From: Polytrichum commune
Lineage: Eukaryota; Streptophyta; Polytrichopsida; Polytrichales; Polytrichaceae
DNA length: 64,000 bases
Direction of reading: 5' to 3'
Assembly (NCBI GenBank): GCA_950295325.1
Contig: OX485805.1
Location: forward strand, 58,688,283-58,752,282
In this document: positions 1 through 10,639 of the stretch, piece by piece
Layout of the letters: the number at the start of each line of letters is the position of its first letter
How positions within the stretch are numbered: the stretch's first letter is position 1
Program-made: the position numbers and the translations under genes
Notes under the pieces: model-generated
Database searches by the model: none
The model's input: the letters and a program-made list of their open reading frames with translations, nothing else
Told to the model about the DNA's origin: nothing

Positions 1-212
1 CCTCCAAAAGGTGGGTTTTTGAAAATAGTCCAAGTGACCATGAAACACAACCCATGCGATGCCATGTGGGAATCCACATGGACTCTACATCGATCGTGCA
101 TTCACATACTCAGTTGGTCCCTCAAGCGTAGTGCGAAGTAGCAAACTTGGACCGGCTCCGCGTTTACCCCCAATGAGAGTGCTTGAAGTGTAATGGTGAC
201 GGGCTCTCAGTC
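1..212 (+). repeat. Left arm of a long inverted repeat (partner 9,801-10,006)
   Basis: Read backwards, this block matches 9,801-10,006. Shared landmarks in the same order include 'agtccaagtgacca', 'cacatactc' next to 'tggtccctcaagcgtagtg', and 'acttcaagcactctcattgg' in complement. The arms are imperfect (small indels, roughly 80% alike by eye). They enclose 9.6 kb that holds several independent MITEs, so this could be a large old TIR element or two inverted members of a dispersed repeat. The block touches the window edge and may be cut off. Confidence 0.6.
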
Positions 213-1040
213 TCGTGTGAGAAGTGGCCCGAAGTTTGATTATGCATTTCTTATATTGAGATTGGAATTAAAAATACAATACATTCCACAAGTATGTATG
301 ACATACTACCCATTGTTGATGCCTAGGACATGTAACATGGGTTTTGGGGCAGTGTGCAAGGCTGAAGCCTAGTGTGTAGTGGGGCCTTTGGAAATAATAC
401 CAAAGTGCGGGCCGGGGCAAGTGAATGCATGTGATCTAAGACACTGGCTACATAATTATGAAGTGAGTGAAGCCTCTCAAAGGCGGCGCCCACTTCCCTA
501 GACAATCTTGGGCCGGCCTGCCTTACACAATTGAATGCCCTCAGTTTGCAGTAAGTTAAAATACTCTATTGTGTTCCAAGGGCTCTTGGAAACAGTGGAT
601 ATTATTTTTACGACACCACACTATTTTGTCCCCCGAGTAGCTAGTGTGAGTGGGAAATTCATGTGAACATAAATCACATGGGTCACTCTAAGGGCCAGAA
701 TGCACATGTGATCAAGTGCCGTGGGAAAATTTCATTTAGCTTTCTCATGGTCACGATTCACGGTCCATAGATTATGACAAAGAGAAAATCCATATCACTT
801 TTCAAAAGCCTTCGTCACGGGACATAATGTAAAGTGGGCTTACATTGGGACGTTGTGTTCTTTGTGAGAATGGAAAAACATTCACTAATTCAATGAATTT
901 AGTTTAAATAAGAAAATATATTTAATCATCCATACTTTGAGAAAATTGTTCCTTATGACATGGTCGCGTTATTTTTTTGTTTTTGTTTTGTCGAGACAAC
1001 GTGTTTGGGTTATCTTGCCGCAAAATGTAGATGACCACCA
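190..1040 (+). repeat. Dispersed repeat, partly matched at about 10,660-11,380
   Basis: Several stretches recur in the same orientation near 10.7-11.4 kb. Examples are the 'ctcgtgtg-gaagtggccc' phrase (about 215 and 10,708), 'gggccggcctac/gcc' (about 510 and 10,760), and the run ending 'caaaagccttcgt/tgt' followed by 'gtaaagtgg-ctt' (about 800-840 and 11,195-11,240). No coding sequence is recognisable in either copy. Together with the inverted match 1-212 / 9,801-10,006 this suggests one repeat family present more than once. Confidence 0.4.
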
Positions 1041-2770
1041 AACATGATTCATTTTTGGACATGTAAGATTTCATGTAAGCTTCTCATCCATGTTCTGACA
1101 TACTCACCCACGGTCATTTCTATTTTTTGTGACCTTGTTTGACCGCCACTTATTTCTCAACCAATGAGATTTTTCTAGGAAAGGTGGTCATGGTCATTGA
1201 TTAATAGTGCAAGCATACCCTACTTGTCTGGTTAACCTAGCGGAAACAATGTGCAACCAAGACCCCGAGTCATTTCCTAAGTATTATCACAAGTCTCCTA
1301 CAACTTGGTTGTTACACTCCACTTCAATGACTTTGTTCCATTACGCCTCTAGATTTCTTTTAGGAAAAGCCTATTATTGTGGAGTTCCGTCTAATTATCT
1401 TATGTAAAATTTCTCTCTTGTTCTACTTGCCTATTTTCTTGAGAGCTTAAATGTGAAGTACTTCAATGTACATAAATCTAGACATTGTATTTGAGTGATT
1501 GTTAGACTCACTAAGGATATTGTCTCTTTGTTGTAGGCCTATGATGAAAAAACCTGAAATTTGAAACATAGATTGAATGTGTAATTTACATATAAACATC
1601 GTTGTCATCAATATGACTAACTTGCAGACAAAACTCTATGTATGGCAAATCCTTGATTTTAAGCAATTATTGAATCAATGGCAATCAACAATAAAGTGCA
1701 ATTTGTATCCATGTAATATTAATGTTGACACGATTCTATTTCCAAAAGTTACTTAATATTGACCAAACATTAACAACTTTGCTATTGCATCGAGGATTTC
1801 ATCAATGTGATAACATTGAGGACACGACATTGTTCATGGTAATTACTCAACATTAAGTAAACATTCAACACCCATTAGTGCACGAACAATGCCCAAACAA
1901 TACCATGAGTGTTTGTGTATAATATAAATACTTTCAATATTGGATTATGAAGCAATACGCTATTGTCTAAAAAACATTGAGTATTTGGGAGAGAGGCTTT
2001 GAGATGACTAACATCCTTCACCTCACCAAAGATTATATTGAGACAATAGAGTTAAATGTAATCCCACTGAAAAGCGGCCACCAACTCAAGTTTTTAAGGA
2101 AATTTGCCATATTTTCCACTTCCAGTATTTGTGTCACTAGCCTAATAAAAAACAAGGGAGGCAAGTTTTCTATGTTGTATTTAGGGGCAAGAAAACCTTG
2201 AGAAAAAATTGAGTTCTTTTCTTGAGTTTGATTTTATTTGGAGAATCCACAAGTAATGAGAGGAGTAAGGAGATGCATGTACATGCAGGTGGCGAGGAAC
2301 ATGAGAATATTCTTATATATAGAATGACAAAAGTTTTAAACACCCAAAACTCAAAATACCATGTAAGACTTTTTTATTATACTCGTACAAGGAACCATTA
2401 AGGCATTTCACTCGGGTTCATCCCCGTATTTTATGGTGAACTCTTGCATACCTTGGACAACTAACCAACTAGTTGCCTTTCATAACTATAGTTGTTTTAA
2501 ATTTGATATGCCAAAGAATTTAGTTAACTATAGTTATATCCAATTAACTAAAGTCGAGCACAACATGTTCATGGAATTTTGTTGTAGTGTTGTAGTGTCC
2601 CCAGTGTGTTATTTGTGTCGGTGGTGTACATGGAGGTTATTCAGGAGCCCGACATTGTGAGTGATCATATAAAGGTGTTTCTTGACGATGCTCAATGACC
2701 CGGGCATATTAAAGACCCTCAACTAAAACAACTTAAGAGGCAAACTTCTTTGAGTATATAATAATATTTG
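1041..2770. other. No gene recognised
   Basis: AT-rich sequence with only short open frames of up to 74 codons, which have no recognisable motif or splice context. I see no repeat boundaries here. Confidence 0.5.
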
Positions 2771-2780
2771 GAATCTTTCT

Positions 2781-2922
2781 AGTTAACTATAGTTGTTCTT
2801 GAATATGGTCTTAGATTTTTCTAGTTAAGTATAGTTGTTCTTCAAATTGGTTTGAAAATTTTCTAATTAACTATAGTTGTTCCCTAAAATGTATTGAAAA
2901 ACCTAGTTAACTATAGTTATTT
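2781..2922 (+). repeat. About 42-bp tandem repeat built on AGTTAACTATAGTTG
   Basis: Four copies of AGTTAACTATAGTTG(TTC) begin at 2,781, 2,823, 2,865 and 2,905, so the spacing is 42, 42 and 40 bp. Related copies of the core also occur at about 2,484 and 2,524. The core is itself nearly palindromic (AGTTAACTATAGTT). No coding role is visible. Confidence 0.8.
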
Positions 2923-2939
2923 TTGCAGTTGTCCAAGGT

Positions 2940-4700
2940 CTGAACTCTTGTGAACACTATTGAAGTTCAATCTTTCCTAACCATCTTCCTATTAATGAAA
3001 AGACCATATTTATGTAGCCCTTAAACACCACCTCTTAGTGTTGAAAACCTCTTCTTAAAAGAACAACTAACCTCTCGCTGTTCCTAGGTTCTAGAGCATG
3101 AATAAAAAAATCAAAATCCACGGTAAGGATCCCCTTTACTCCTCAATAACAACAGTTGTATTACAACCATAAGTTATGTTGGTGTCAACCACATGCAACA
3201 ACCAATATCAAGTAGAATACATATTCAATTTTCCAATGTCTAACATACTTTTAATCAATTTGGCTAAATTCTTAGGCACCATTGTAACAAAAAAGAAATA
3301 GTTGCATGTGAATTGTACTTCTTATATGTGTAAAATGATGTTAGGTCCCAAGTGAAATTCTTGTCACTTATGAATACTTTTCACTTTGGAAATATGCATT
3401 TTTGTTTCACTCGTAGTGTGTGACATTGTTCTTTGACGTATATGTGATATTGCTTTGCACTTTTGGCTAGACAGAGCCAAAAGCTTGTGTGTTCATTCAA
3501 GATATTAACATACATCAAAACAAGGTTCTACCTTAGATTCAAAAACTTATATGCCCATCATCAGTATAAACAAAATTCTCAATTTCAATAGAAAAATAAG
3601 GGGATGTACTTTCTTTCTACCTAGTAATGGACCCCAAAAGTGCACGAAATTAGGATATCCCATGTAATTGAGAATCATCTAGTTGAGGAGACAAGGATTA
3701 ATTGTTCTATCATAAATTTGATGGATTCACATATAATCAAGACTTAAGACTAGACACATATATAAGTTTTGCAATTCAAAAATTTAAATTATATTTACAA
3801 ATAATTTTTGCACATTATTTTGAATGTTTTTTTATTGCAAGTGTGAATTTTGAGACCTTGAATCTATCATCAAGTACAAAAAAAAGCGCCCAACAAAATA
3901 CCATCAAAGCATTTAAGATAATTATTATAAAAATATGTGCATTTTAATGTTGAAAGAAGCTTCAAAACATAAAGCACGAATGTATGAATATTATGAATGT
4001 CAATATCAAGTAGAGTCCATTTATCTACAACTAGACGATTGTTTTTATTATGGCAGTAGAGTCACTTTTAGGTTGTATGAAATATCCTAGAAGCATTTAA
4101 AAATGATATATTCATGAGTTCGTAATTTTTGTTAAAATAAAAGAGGGATATGGTTGATACTCTCGTATAACAAATACAAATGAAGTTCACCAATGATATT
4201 TTATAAATATATTATATGTATCACAATAATCAATGTAAAGTTGAATGTTTGTTTAGTATTTATGTGGCATTTGATATACCATGTTAGTTCTTCCCATAAA
4301 GAAATATTTGAGATTGGTCTAAATTTCAAAAACATTGTTTGATGTAGAATTTGTAGTATAGCATGCGTTATTTGGTAAATTGACTCATTATTATATTTTA
4401 GTTGAATGTTCAAAAAGTAAACAAACAAACAAACAAACATATACCATCGCAAACTTGCTTTCCATTGCGGTCTCTTAAATTTGACGCCAAAAAAAATACT
4501 AAACTTGAGGTAAAGGTGATTCAAACTAATAATCCTAAAGACATATATATATATATACATTTTCCCATGGATCATACATAAAAGTACGTAAAGTCCCACA
4601 TTTGAAGGATTGCTAGGGCATAGAGATTCTACAATTGAAGTAGATATAAATTGAGTGGAACACCATTTTGAGTTGAAAAATATTTTTGAAAATCCAACAA
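2940..4700. other. No gene recognised; AT-rich
   Basis: Contains only low-complexity open frames, an AAAC microsatellite (about 4,420-4,438) and an AT dinucleotide run (about 4,540-4,556). A small hairpin (CTTTTGGCT ... AGCCAAAAG) lies at about 3,461-3,485. Confidence 0.5.
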
Positions 4701-4727
4701 AATCTATGAGATGGTTTAGGGTTTAGT

Positions 4728-5443
4728 CTCGGGGGGTGCACCTTTCATTAAAACCTAGAATCACGTGCGTTCACTGCATACTCTAAAAACCCCCTATATA
4801 CAAGTTATTTTTTGTGAAATGAAGTAATACACATGCAATTGCAACAATAAATATACAAGTGACAATATGTATACACAAAAAAACATCCTTTCATATATAG
4901 TCATTAACATAAGTATACAAATATACTTTTGAACAATAATCAACCCCTATAATATGTATAACAAAATATCCTAGCTTTCATCAGCACAATCGTTGAAAAG
5001 TTTTTCATCTCCCGGATGTAACTCATAAACATTTGATTCACCAATATATGTCATTATAGCCAATGCAATTATTGTCTCTAAGTCTACCATCAAATGATCA
5101 GTAAGATCATATGTCCACTTGTTGTTAGCCCCTTTTTGATACCAACATAAACCAATGTCCACATTTGATGGACGGTTCATCAAGTCAATTGGATCCCTAT
5201 ACTCCACCCAACGATTACAAAACTTCCTCCGCATCCAATATGAAAACTTATGATATGTAGTATAGTAACAGTACCATACAAGTACAATTATTGTATAATT
5301 TTTAAAGGCCTTCCATATATGTACGTAACTATAAATTATAACATGTATACCATATGTATACGTAATACGGCAAGGTCCAAATCAATACCCCTCCTGTGCA
5401 CTCACGTATACTCGTACATGTTTAGTACAGTGCACCCCCCGAG
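4728..5443. mobile_element. 716-bp TIR element with 8-bp target duplication
   Basis: The ends are perfect 14-bp inverted repeats: CTCGGGGGGTGCAC at 4,728-4,741 and its complement at 5,430-5,443. The direct repeat GGTTTAGT flanks it exactly at 4,720-4,727 and 5,444-5,451. An 8-bp duplication fits hAT- or Mutator-type transposition; the terminal sequence does not match a family I can name. Inside is a coding-looking fragment on the minus strand (4,971-5,234). A related end sequence occurs in the element at 34,328-34,664. Confidence 0.85.
4971..5234 (-). CDS. Unrecognised 87-codon coding fragment inside a TIR element
   Basis: An ATG-initiated frame of 87 codons has protein-like composition: charged and aromatic residues are mixed, and there are phrases such as NRWVEYRDP, KWTYDLTDH and YELHPGDEKLF. 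It lies wholly within the 716-bp TIR element, so it is either the remains of that element's own gene or a piece of captured host sequence. The open frame extends a few codons upstream of the ATG (YHKFSYW), so the true exon may be larger. I do not recognise a domain. There is no sign of a signal peptide or membrane segment. A random open frame is possible but less likely than for the low-complexity frames nearby. Confidence 0.4.
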   Translation of the reverse strand: MRRKFCNRWVEYRDPIDLMNRPSNVDIGLCWYQKGANNKWTYDLTDHLMVDLETIIALAIMTYIGESNVYELHPGDEKLFNDCADES

Positions 5444-5574
5444 GGTTTAGTGAGGAGTAGAAAATAAGTTGGTGGTGAAGCCAAATTTGTGGATAAAATT
5501 ACCAAGCATGTAATTGAATCTTATGCCTAATAAGTGCGGGTCGTGAGAAAGAAAATTCTCTTGCGCTAAAGTTA

Positions 5575-7023
5575 GGAGGATGTTAAGTTCCCCCCCCCCC
5601 CCCCCCCACGAACTTTTCGGGGGAGGAGTATTTGGGCAAGGGCAGCTGCCCATCCAGAAAATCAAGATTTTTAGGACTTGACCGAAAACTATTGCCCACC
5701 CGCCCGACTTCATAAAAACCATTGCCCTTGCATTTTTGAAGGCCACTTATCCACAAATCCCATATTGAGTGCACTTCATCTTCAAGGTCCTAAATCCAAC
5801 ATATATGTTCACTTCCATTGAGTAAGCAATTGATTGGGATTACATTTTCAAAGTGAAACTGCCAATAAGACATGTAATTAACTTGGAAGTCAAAAATATT
5901 ACAAAATCCTCATTAGCACTGAGGATATAATTTTTGTGACTTACCATTGAAAGGGTCTTTGTCATTCTAAAATGGAACTAAAATTAGTGATTTACTTTTT
6001 ATAGTTTTATAGTATTTTAGTTATTACCTTGTACTTTCAAAAAGTATTCATACACATTGAAACTAATTAAGTGTGATTGAATGTAACTAAATCTAATTAA
6101 TTCTGATCAATCTTGATTAACTTTAATTAAGCCCAATTAAATCAGAAAATAAGCTTACCAAATCAATTAAGCCTAATTATGTATGTTGAATATTATAGTC
6201 TAGTTATTACCTTGTACTTTCACAAAGTTTTCATATGCATTTAAACTAATTAAGTTTGATTGAATGTAACTAAGTCTAATTAATTCTGATTAATCCTAAT
6301 TAATCCCAAAAAAATCAGAAAATAAGCTTACCAAATCAATTAAGCCTAATTACTTATAAATTATATTTACTGGAGTTCATTTCATTAAATTATTATTAAT
6401 TCCAGTAAGTGAATTTTATAATTAATTAGGCTTAATTAACTTGGTAAACATGCTTTCTGATTTAATTGGGCTTAACTAAAATTAATCAAGATTGATCAGA
6501 ATTAATTAGACTTAGTTACATTCAATCACACTTAATTAGTTTCAATGCGTATGAAAACTTTGTGATAGTGGAAGGTATTAACTTAAATATTATAAAACTA
6601 TAAAAAACAAATCATTAATTTTAGTTCCATTTTAGAATGACAAAGACCCTGTCAATGGTAAGTCACCAAAATTATAACCTCAGTGCTACTGAGGGTTTTG
6701 TAATATTTTTGACCTCCAAGTTAACTACATGCTTTATTGGCGGTTCCACTTTGAAAATGAAATCCCAGTCAATTGCTTACTTACTCAATGGAAGCACTTG
6801 AACATATATGTTGGATTTAGGACCTTGAAGACGAAATGCACTCAATATGGGATTTGTGGATAAGTGGCCTTCAAAAATGCAAGGGCAATGGTTTTTTGAA
6901 ACCGGACGGGCGGGCAACAATTTTCGGTCAAGTCCATAAAATCTTGATTTTGTAGACGGACGGCTACTCCTGCCCGAATATTCCTCCCAAAAAAGTTCGG
7001 GGGGAGGGAACTTAACGTCCTCC
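5575..7023. mobile_element. 1,449-bp foldback element, Mutator-type, 9-bp target duplication
   Basis: The two halves are inverted copies of each other over several hundred bases, so the element can fold into a long hairpin. Its ends read GGAGGATGTTAAGTTCCCCC (left) and GGAGGACGTTAAGTTCCC (right, complemented). The 9-bp direct repeat CTAAAGTTA flanks it exactly at 5,566-5,574 and 7,024-7,032, the size expected for MULEs. The left arm carries an internal duplication of about 170 bp (about 6,015-6,180 and 6,190-6,350) that the right arm lacks. Each end carries a C- or G-run; the left one is 18 C. No transposase is present, so it is non-autonomous. Confidence 0.9.
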
Positions 7024-7059
7024 CTAAAGTTATGGATGGACACAACTTCAAACAATGTT

Positions 7060-8055
7060 TGCTAGAGAAGAGCAAAAGTGTGTAGCCTTGGATGTAAATT
7101 AGCAAGTATAAAAAAGAGCCTCCATAACTATGATTCCCAAGTTTCGGTGTGGGGGGTTTCATTCCAAGGGAATGATGGCTCGTGACCCTTTAATTTTAAG
7201 TTGGCATTTTTTTGCAAGCTATATTGATTAATTTTTGGGCAATGTATGTAAAGGTTGTCATAAATTGAGGGCATCTACATGATTAGATTGTGTGGAATGC
7301 TTTTTATGGCAACAGGTAGAAAATCATGGTCTTGGCCATTTTTGGGGGTAAATTGTATTATGAGCCATGGGTGCAAGCATGGTAAAGTGCACCAAAAAAA
7401 TGCTATGGTATTTTGAAGCCATTTGGGGGGGGGGGTAGATGCCTAGAAGTAAATGTTGTTTGAATTGAATATATTTCATGGTGACCTTTATTGTTGTGTT
7501 AAGTACTCAAAGGCTGAATATCAAGTTGAGAAATTCCAAACTTATCATCAAAAGTAATGTTCAACAACAAATGGCTACATTCATTTTTGGATGTAGATTT
7601 CATGAGCTTAACTATTTTTGACTTTTGAATTTTCATATTCCTTGATTTCATAATGCACTTGAATTTTTCATCAAATATTTGTGTATAATCTCATCAATTG
7701 AATGTAGTCTTATCATATTATAAACAAAAATTTGACAATCACTTTCTCAACATCACCACTTGTACCATCTTCTGAAATATGTACACTTCTTTTGAGATTA
7801 TTTTTGTTAGCATAAATTGCTTGGCTTTGTAGATCAATATGATTTTAAAATGTTTATGATCTTTCTTTTCAAATAATTCAAAGTTAATATATAGTTTTAA
7901 ATCACTTTCACATAAGCCTCCGCAAGGATCAAAAGCAATCCACTTTACCGTACTTGCACCCCCCCCCCTCTTATGAGCAAAGAATTTACCAATTTGTTTA
8001 TGTAAATAGGCTCATTTGGTGCTTGATCCATACTTATTTGTAGATTTGGCATGAT
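7060..8055. other. No gene recognised
   Basis: AT-rich sequence with an 11-G run (about 7,425-7,435) and a 10-C run (about 7,959-7,968). No repeat boundaries or coding signals are seen. Confidence 0.5.
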
Positions 8056-8060
8056 GTTTC

Positions 8061-8240
8061 CTTTTTTTCTTTTTCTTTTTTTTTGAGACATAAGGCCAAC
8101 CCAACCAACGCCAAAACGAATCAAAAACAAGAAAACTTGCCCTCACCAAGGGGAGGCGGGACCCCTCGGATGCAAAACACCGCCTTGTAAGGAGAAATGA
8201 AAGAACCGACCCCGCCAAAGACTACCCCCAAGCCACCAAA
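8061..8240 (-). mobile_element. SINE-like element sharing its 3' tail with the SINE family at 16.9, 26.1 and 33.5 kb
   Basis: On the minus strand this GC-rich block ends in 'TGTCTCAAAAA' followed by an A-rich AAAAAG-type tail. That matches the ends of the three tRNA-like SINE copies, and the preceding 'GTTGG' words are similar. Its 5' part differs from theirs and has only poor A/B-box candidates. It may be a different SINE with a shared tail, or an older rearranged copy. Confidence 0.45.
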
Positions 8241-8668
8241 ACTACCCACAAAGGGGCAGTTTCACCTAACTACATTGCGTTTTCCAGTTCCACTTAATGA
8301 TGCTTCCTAATGATTCCCATATCTGGAAGTGGTGTGGAGAGAATATGCAAAGGGATCACGAGGACGGGCAATGCTTTTCCTTATTTTATTACACTTAGAT
8401 TTGTTATAATGATATTATAGAAATTGTGGGAACTCCAAGGTTAAGCCACTTAAGGCCAAATTGTACTCATATGAGTGACTTTCCTAGCACTTGATTTCCG
8501 GTGGAGCTTACGACCTATGATCCACCCAATCATAGTGGAGGTCTCTGCTATAATTGATCTGATATATCCAACCAATCATGTGGAAACCTAGGGGTTTGCC
8601 TTTGTGGGAGATAGGTGCATGTTGGCTTGGCCGCGTTTGTTCAAGGTGACATTTGAAAGGAGGCACTA

Positions 8669-9561
8669 TACTAAATATGATAGTTAGTGTCACCGACTCT
8701 AATTGTATTGCCTAAGGGCCGCCTTACACCTAGAGGCCGGGCCAATTCGTTTGTAAGAGGCTTGAAATCCTCACTTGTGATTGGCCAAAAGGTTGAAATC
8801 GGCCCAACCCCTTTACACCTAGAGGCCATGCCGATTTGGTGGTGTGAATTTTTTAATCAAAAAATGCACGGTATGACACGGCCCAAGCTCATTGAATTGG
8901 GTGCACCCAATATGGAAGGCCAATTCTTGGCCTCGGGGCCAATGTCAAATTTCAATAGATTTTTTAAAAATAAAATATGATTTTTAGTGAACCATATCCA
9001 TTGGATTATGTGGAAATTTGAACGGCTCTATGCTAGATTATGCTAGGTCCATTGGATTATGCTAGATTTATTGAATCGGCCTAGCTTCTTGGCCCTAAGG
9101 CCTTTACATATGGAAAAATTGGCCCCCATCATAATATTATTATAATGTGTAGTTGAGGATGGCCTCCGACCCAAAAGGGGCTGAAATTTCATGCAATCGG
9201 CCTCAAGGGGAATTGGCATGGTGTCTAGGTGTAAAGCATCCCTAATACTAATCATAAACCCTAGTATAGTGCCACCAACACTAAATGTTGACCCAACATT
9301 ATTTGTAATTCGTTGTAATTTTTTTTGAGGGGGGGGGGATTATAGGTGTACAAGTGTTGCAATTACTGTCACTTACCAAGTGATTTCTCATCCAAATTTC
9401 AATCATCCATGACAATATTTCATCACAAGATGCTAACAAGAGAAGGTAGGGTTTTGGTCAATGGATGAACTCATCCATCGTCCACGCCAATATTTGTTCA
9501 CTTAGTCATAACAAGTGTTATATGAGAAGTTACCGTAGTGACATAAATATCATAGTTAGCG
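8669..9561. mobile_element. TA-flanked MITE with CACTAAAT-type ends, interrupted by another MITE
   Basis: The left end at 8,669 reads (T)ACTAAATATG and continues to TTAGTGTCACC; the right end finishes in the complementary TAGTTAGCG at 9,561. Dinucleotide TA lies on both sides (8,667-8,668 and 9,562-9,563). The interior from 9,264 onward closely matches the MITE copies at 33,965-34,325 and (inverted) 39,224-39,539, including 'ttcaatcatccatgaca' and 'aatggatgaactcatccatc'. Bases 8,716-9,242 are a later insertion. Confidence 0.8.
8716..9242. mobile_element. 527-bp PIF/Harbinger (Tourist-type) MITE nested in an older MITE
   Basis: The ends are inverted repeats: GGGCCGCCTTACACCTAGA on the left, and GGGATGCTTTACACCTAGA on the complement of the right end. 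The 3-bp direct repeat TAA flanks the element (8,713-8,715 and 9,243-9,245). A TAA/TTA target with GGG-starting ends is typical of PIF/Harbinger MITEs. The motif TTTACACCTAGAGGCCATGCC recurs internally at about 8,811. There is no coding capacity. Confidence 0.75.
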
Positions 9562-9800
9562 TAGTCATTAAGGGCCCTCTAATTCTTGTAATGTCCATTT
9601 CGGGCTTAGATGTAGACTTGACCGACTCCAAAATGAAGCAACGCCATAATTCATGGCATAACTACGAATAATAAGTGACACTAAATGTCATAAATGGTGT
9701 AGTGGTTAATGTAACCACCAAGTAACTTTAGCCATGTTTACACTTGTGGGTAAATTTATCTATAGCTAGCATGATTTACACATACATGTAAGTTATAGAT

Positions 9801-10006
9801 TGAGAGCTCGTGACCAATACACTTCAAGCACTCTCATTGGTGGAAAAGGCGAAGCCGGTCCAAGTTTGCTTCACACTACGCTTGAGGGACCAATGGAGTA
9901 TGTGAATGCAAGATGGATGTAAAGTCTATATGGACTCCTACATGGCACCGAATGGATAAGGTTACATGGTCACTTGGACTATTTTCAAAAACCACCTCTT
10001 AGAGGT
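9801..10006 (-). repeat. Right arm of the long inverted repeat (partner 1-212)
   Basis: This is the complement of the window's first 212 bases, with scattered substitutions and short indels. See the partner entry. A further fragment of the same family ('ttcacactac-cttgaggg') recurs at about 10,138. Confidence 0.6.
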
Positions 10007-10171
10007 AGACCCAACACAAATCCATGAGACCATGGCACTCCGAACCATTGATTTATTCTATATTATCATGTTTGCGGATCCGCACGAACATAATTTCATT
10101 GAAATAGCATTTGGTTGAGGGCCCGGTCACATATGGCTTCACACTACACTTGAGGGTCCATGACCACACTA

Positions 10172-10626
10172 CAATCTACCCTCTATAAATGTTAACCCTC
10201 GGGAGTGGATCACAATTAACATTTATAGAGGTGTTAACATTTAACAATTATAAAATTACTTTTTTGAGCAATATACAAATCTTAACATTTATAAATATAA
10301 GCAATTGTGAAGAGTCCTTGTGAGAGAATACCATTCATAAAATTGCAAACCCAATCAAAACTTTATTCAATATCAAGTTTACAAATCACTTGAGAGAGAG
10401 AGAGAGAGAGAGGAATGTAACTGGATGTGTAGTTTTTATCATCCATATTATGGTTGTATTTCATTCGTTAACATTTATAGAGTCAAATTTACAAAGAAAG
10501 GAGTACCATTTTATTAACAGTTAACACGTTTAACATTTATAGTGTGCAATATGTGGGGAGTAGAAGAAAGTTAACATTTAGAGAGGGTTAACACTTATAG
10601 GTGTAACATTTATAGAGGGTGGACTG
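10172..10626. mobile_element. 455-bp pogo/Emigrant-like MITE
   Basis: The left end is CAATCTACCCTCTATAAATG; the complement of the right end is CAGTCCACCCTCTATAAATG. TA lies on both sides (10,170-10,171 and 10,627-10,628). Ends of the form CAGTnnAACCTCTATAAAT with TA targets are known from plant pogo-type MITEs (Emigrant/Lemi). The word 'taacatttata' is repeated many times inside in both orientations, and a GA microsatellite lies at about 10,391-10,412. Confidence 0.7.
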
Positions 10627-10639
10627 TACATGATTTGGG

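Noticed and set aside
4201-4599. 132-codon minus-strand open frame
   Set aside because: Ile/Tyr/Phe-rich low-complexity translation of AT-rich DNA that includes an AT microsatellite. It has no motif or splice context.
5447-5774. Open frames across the left arm of the foldback, and their mirror at 6,777-7,162
   Set aside because: They arise from the inverted arms of a non-coding Mutator-type element and include poly-G-encoded glycine runs.
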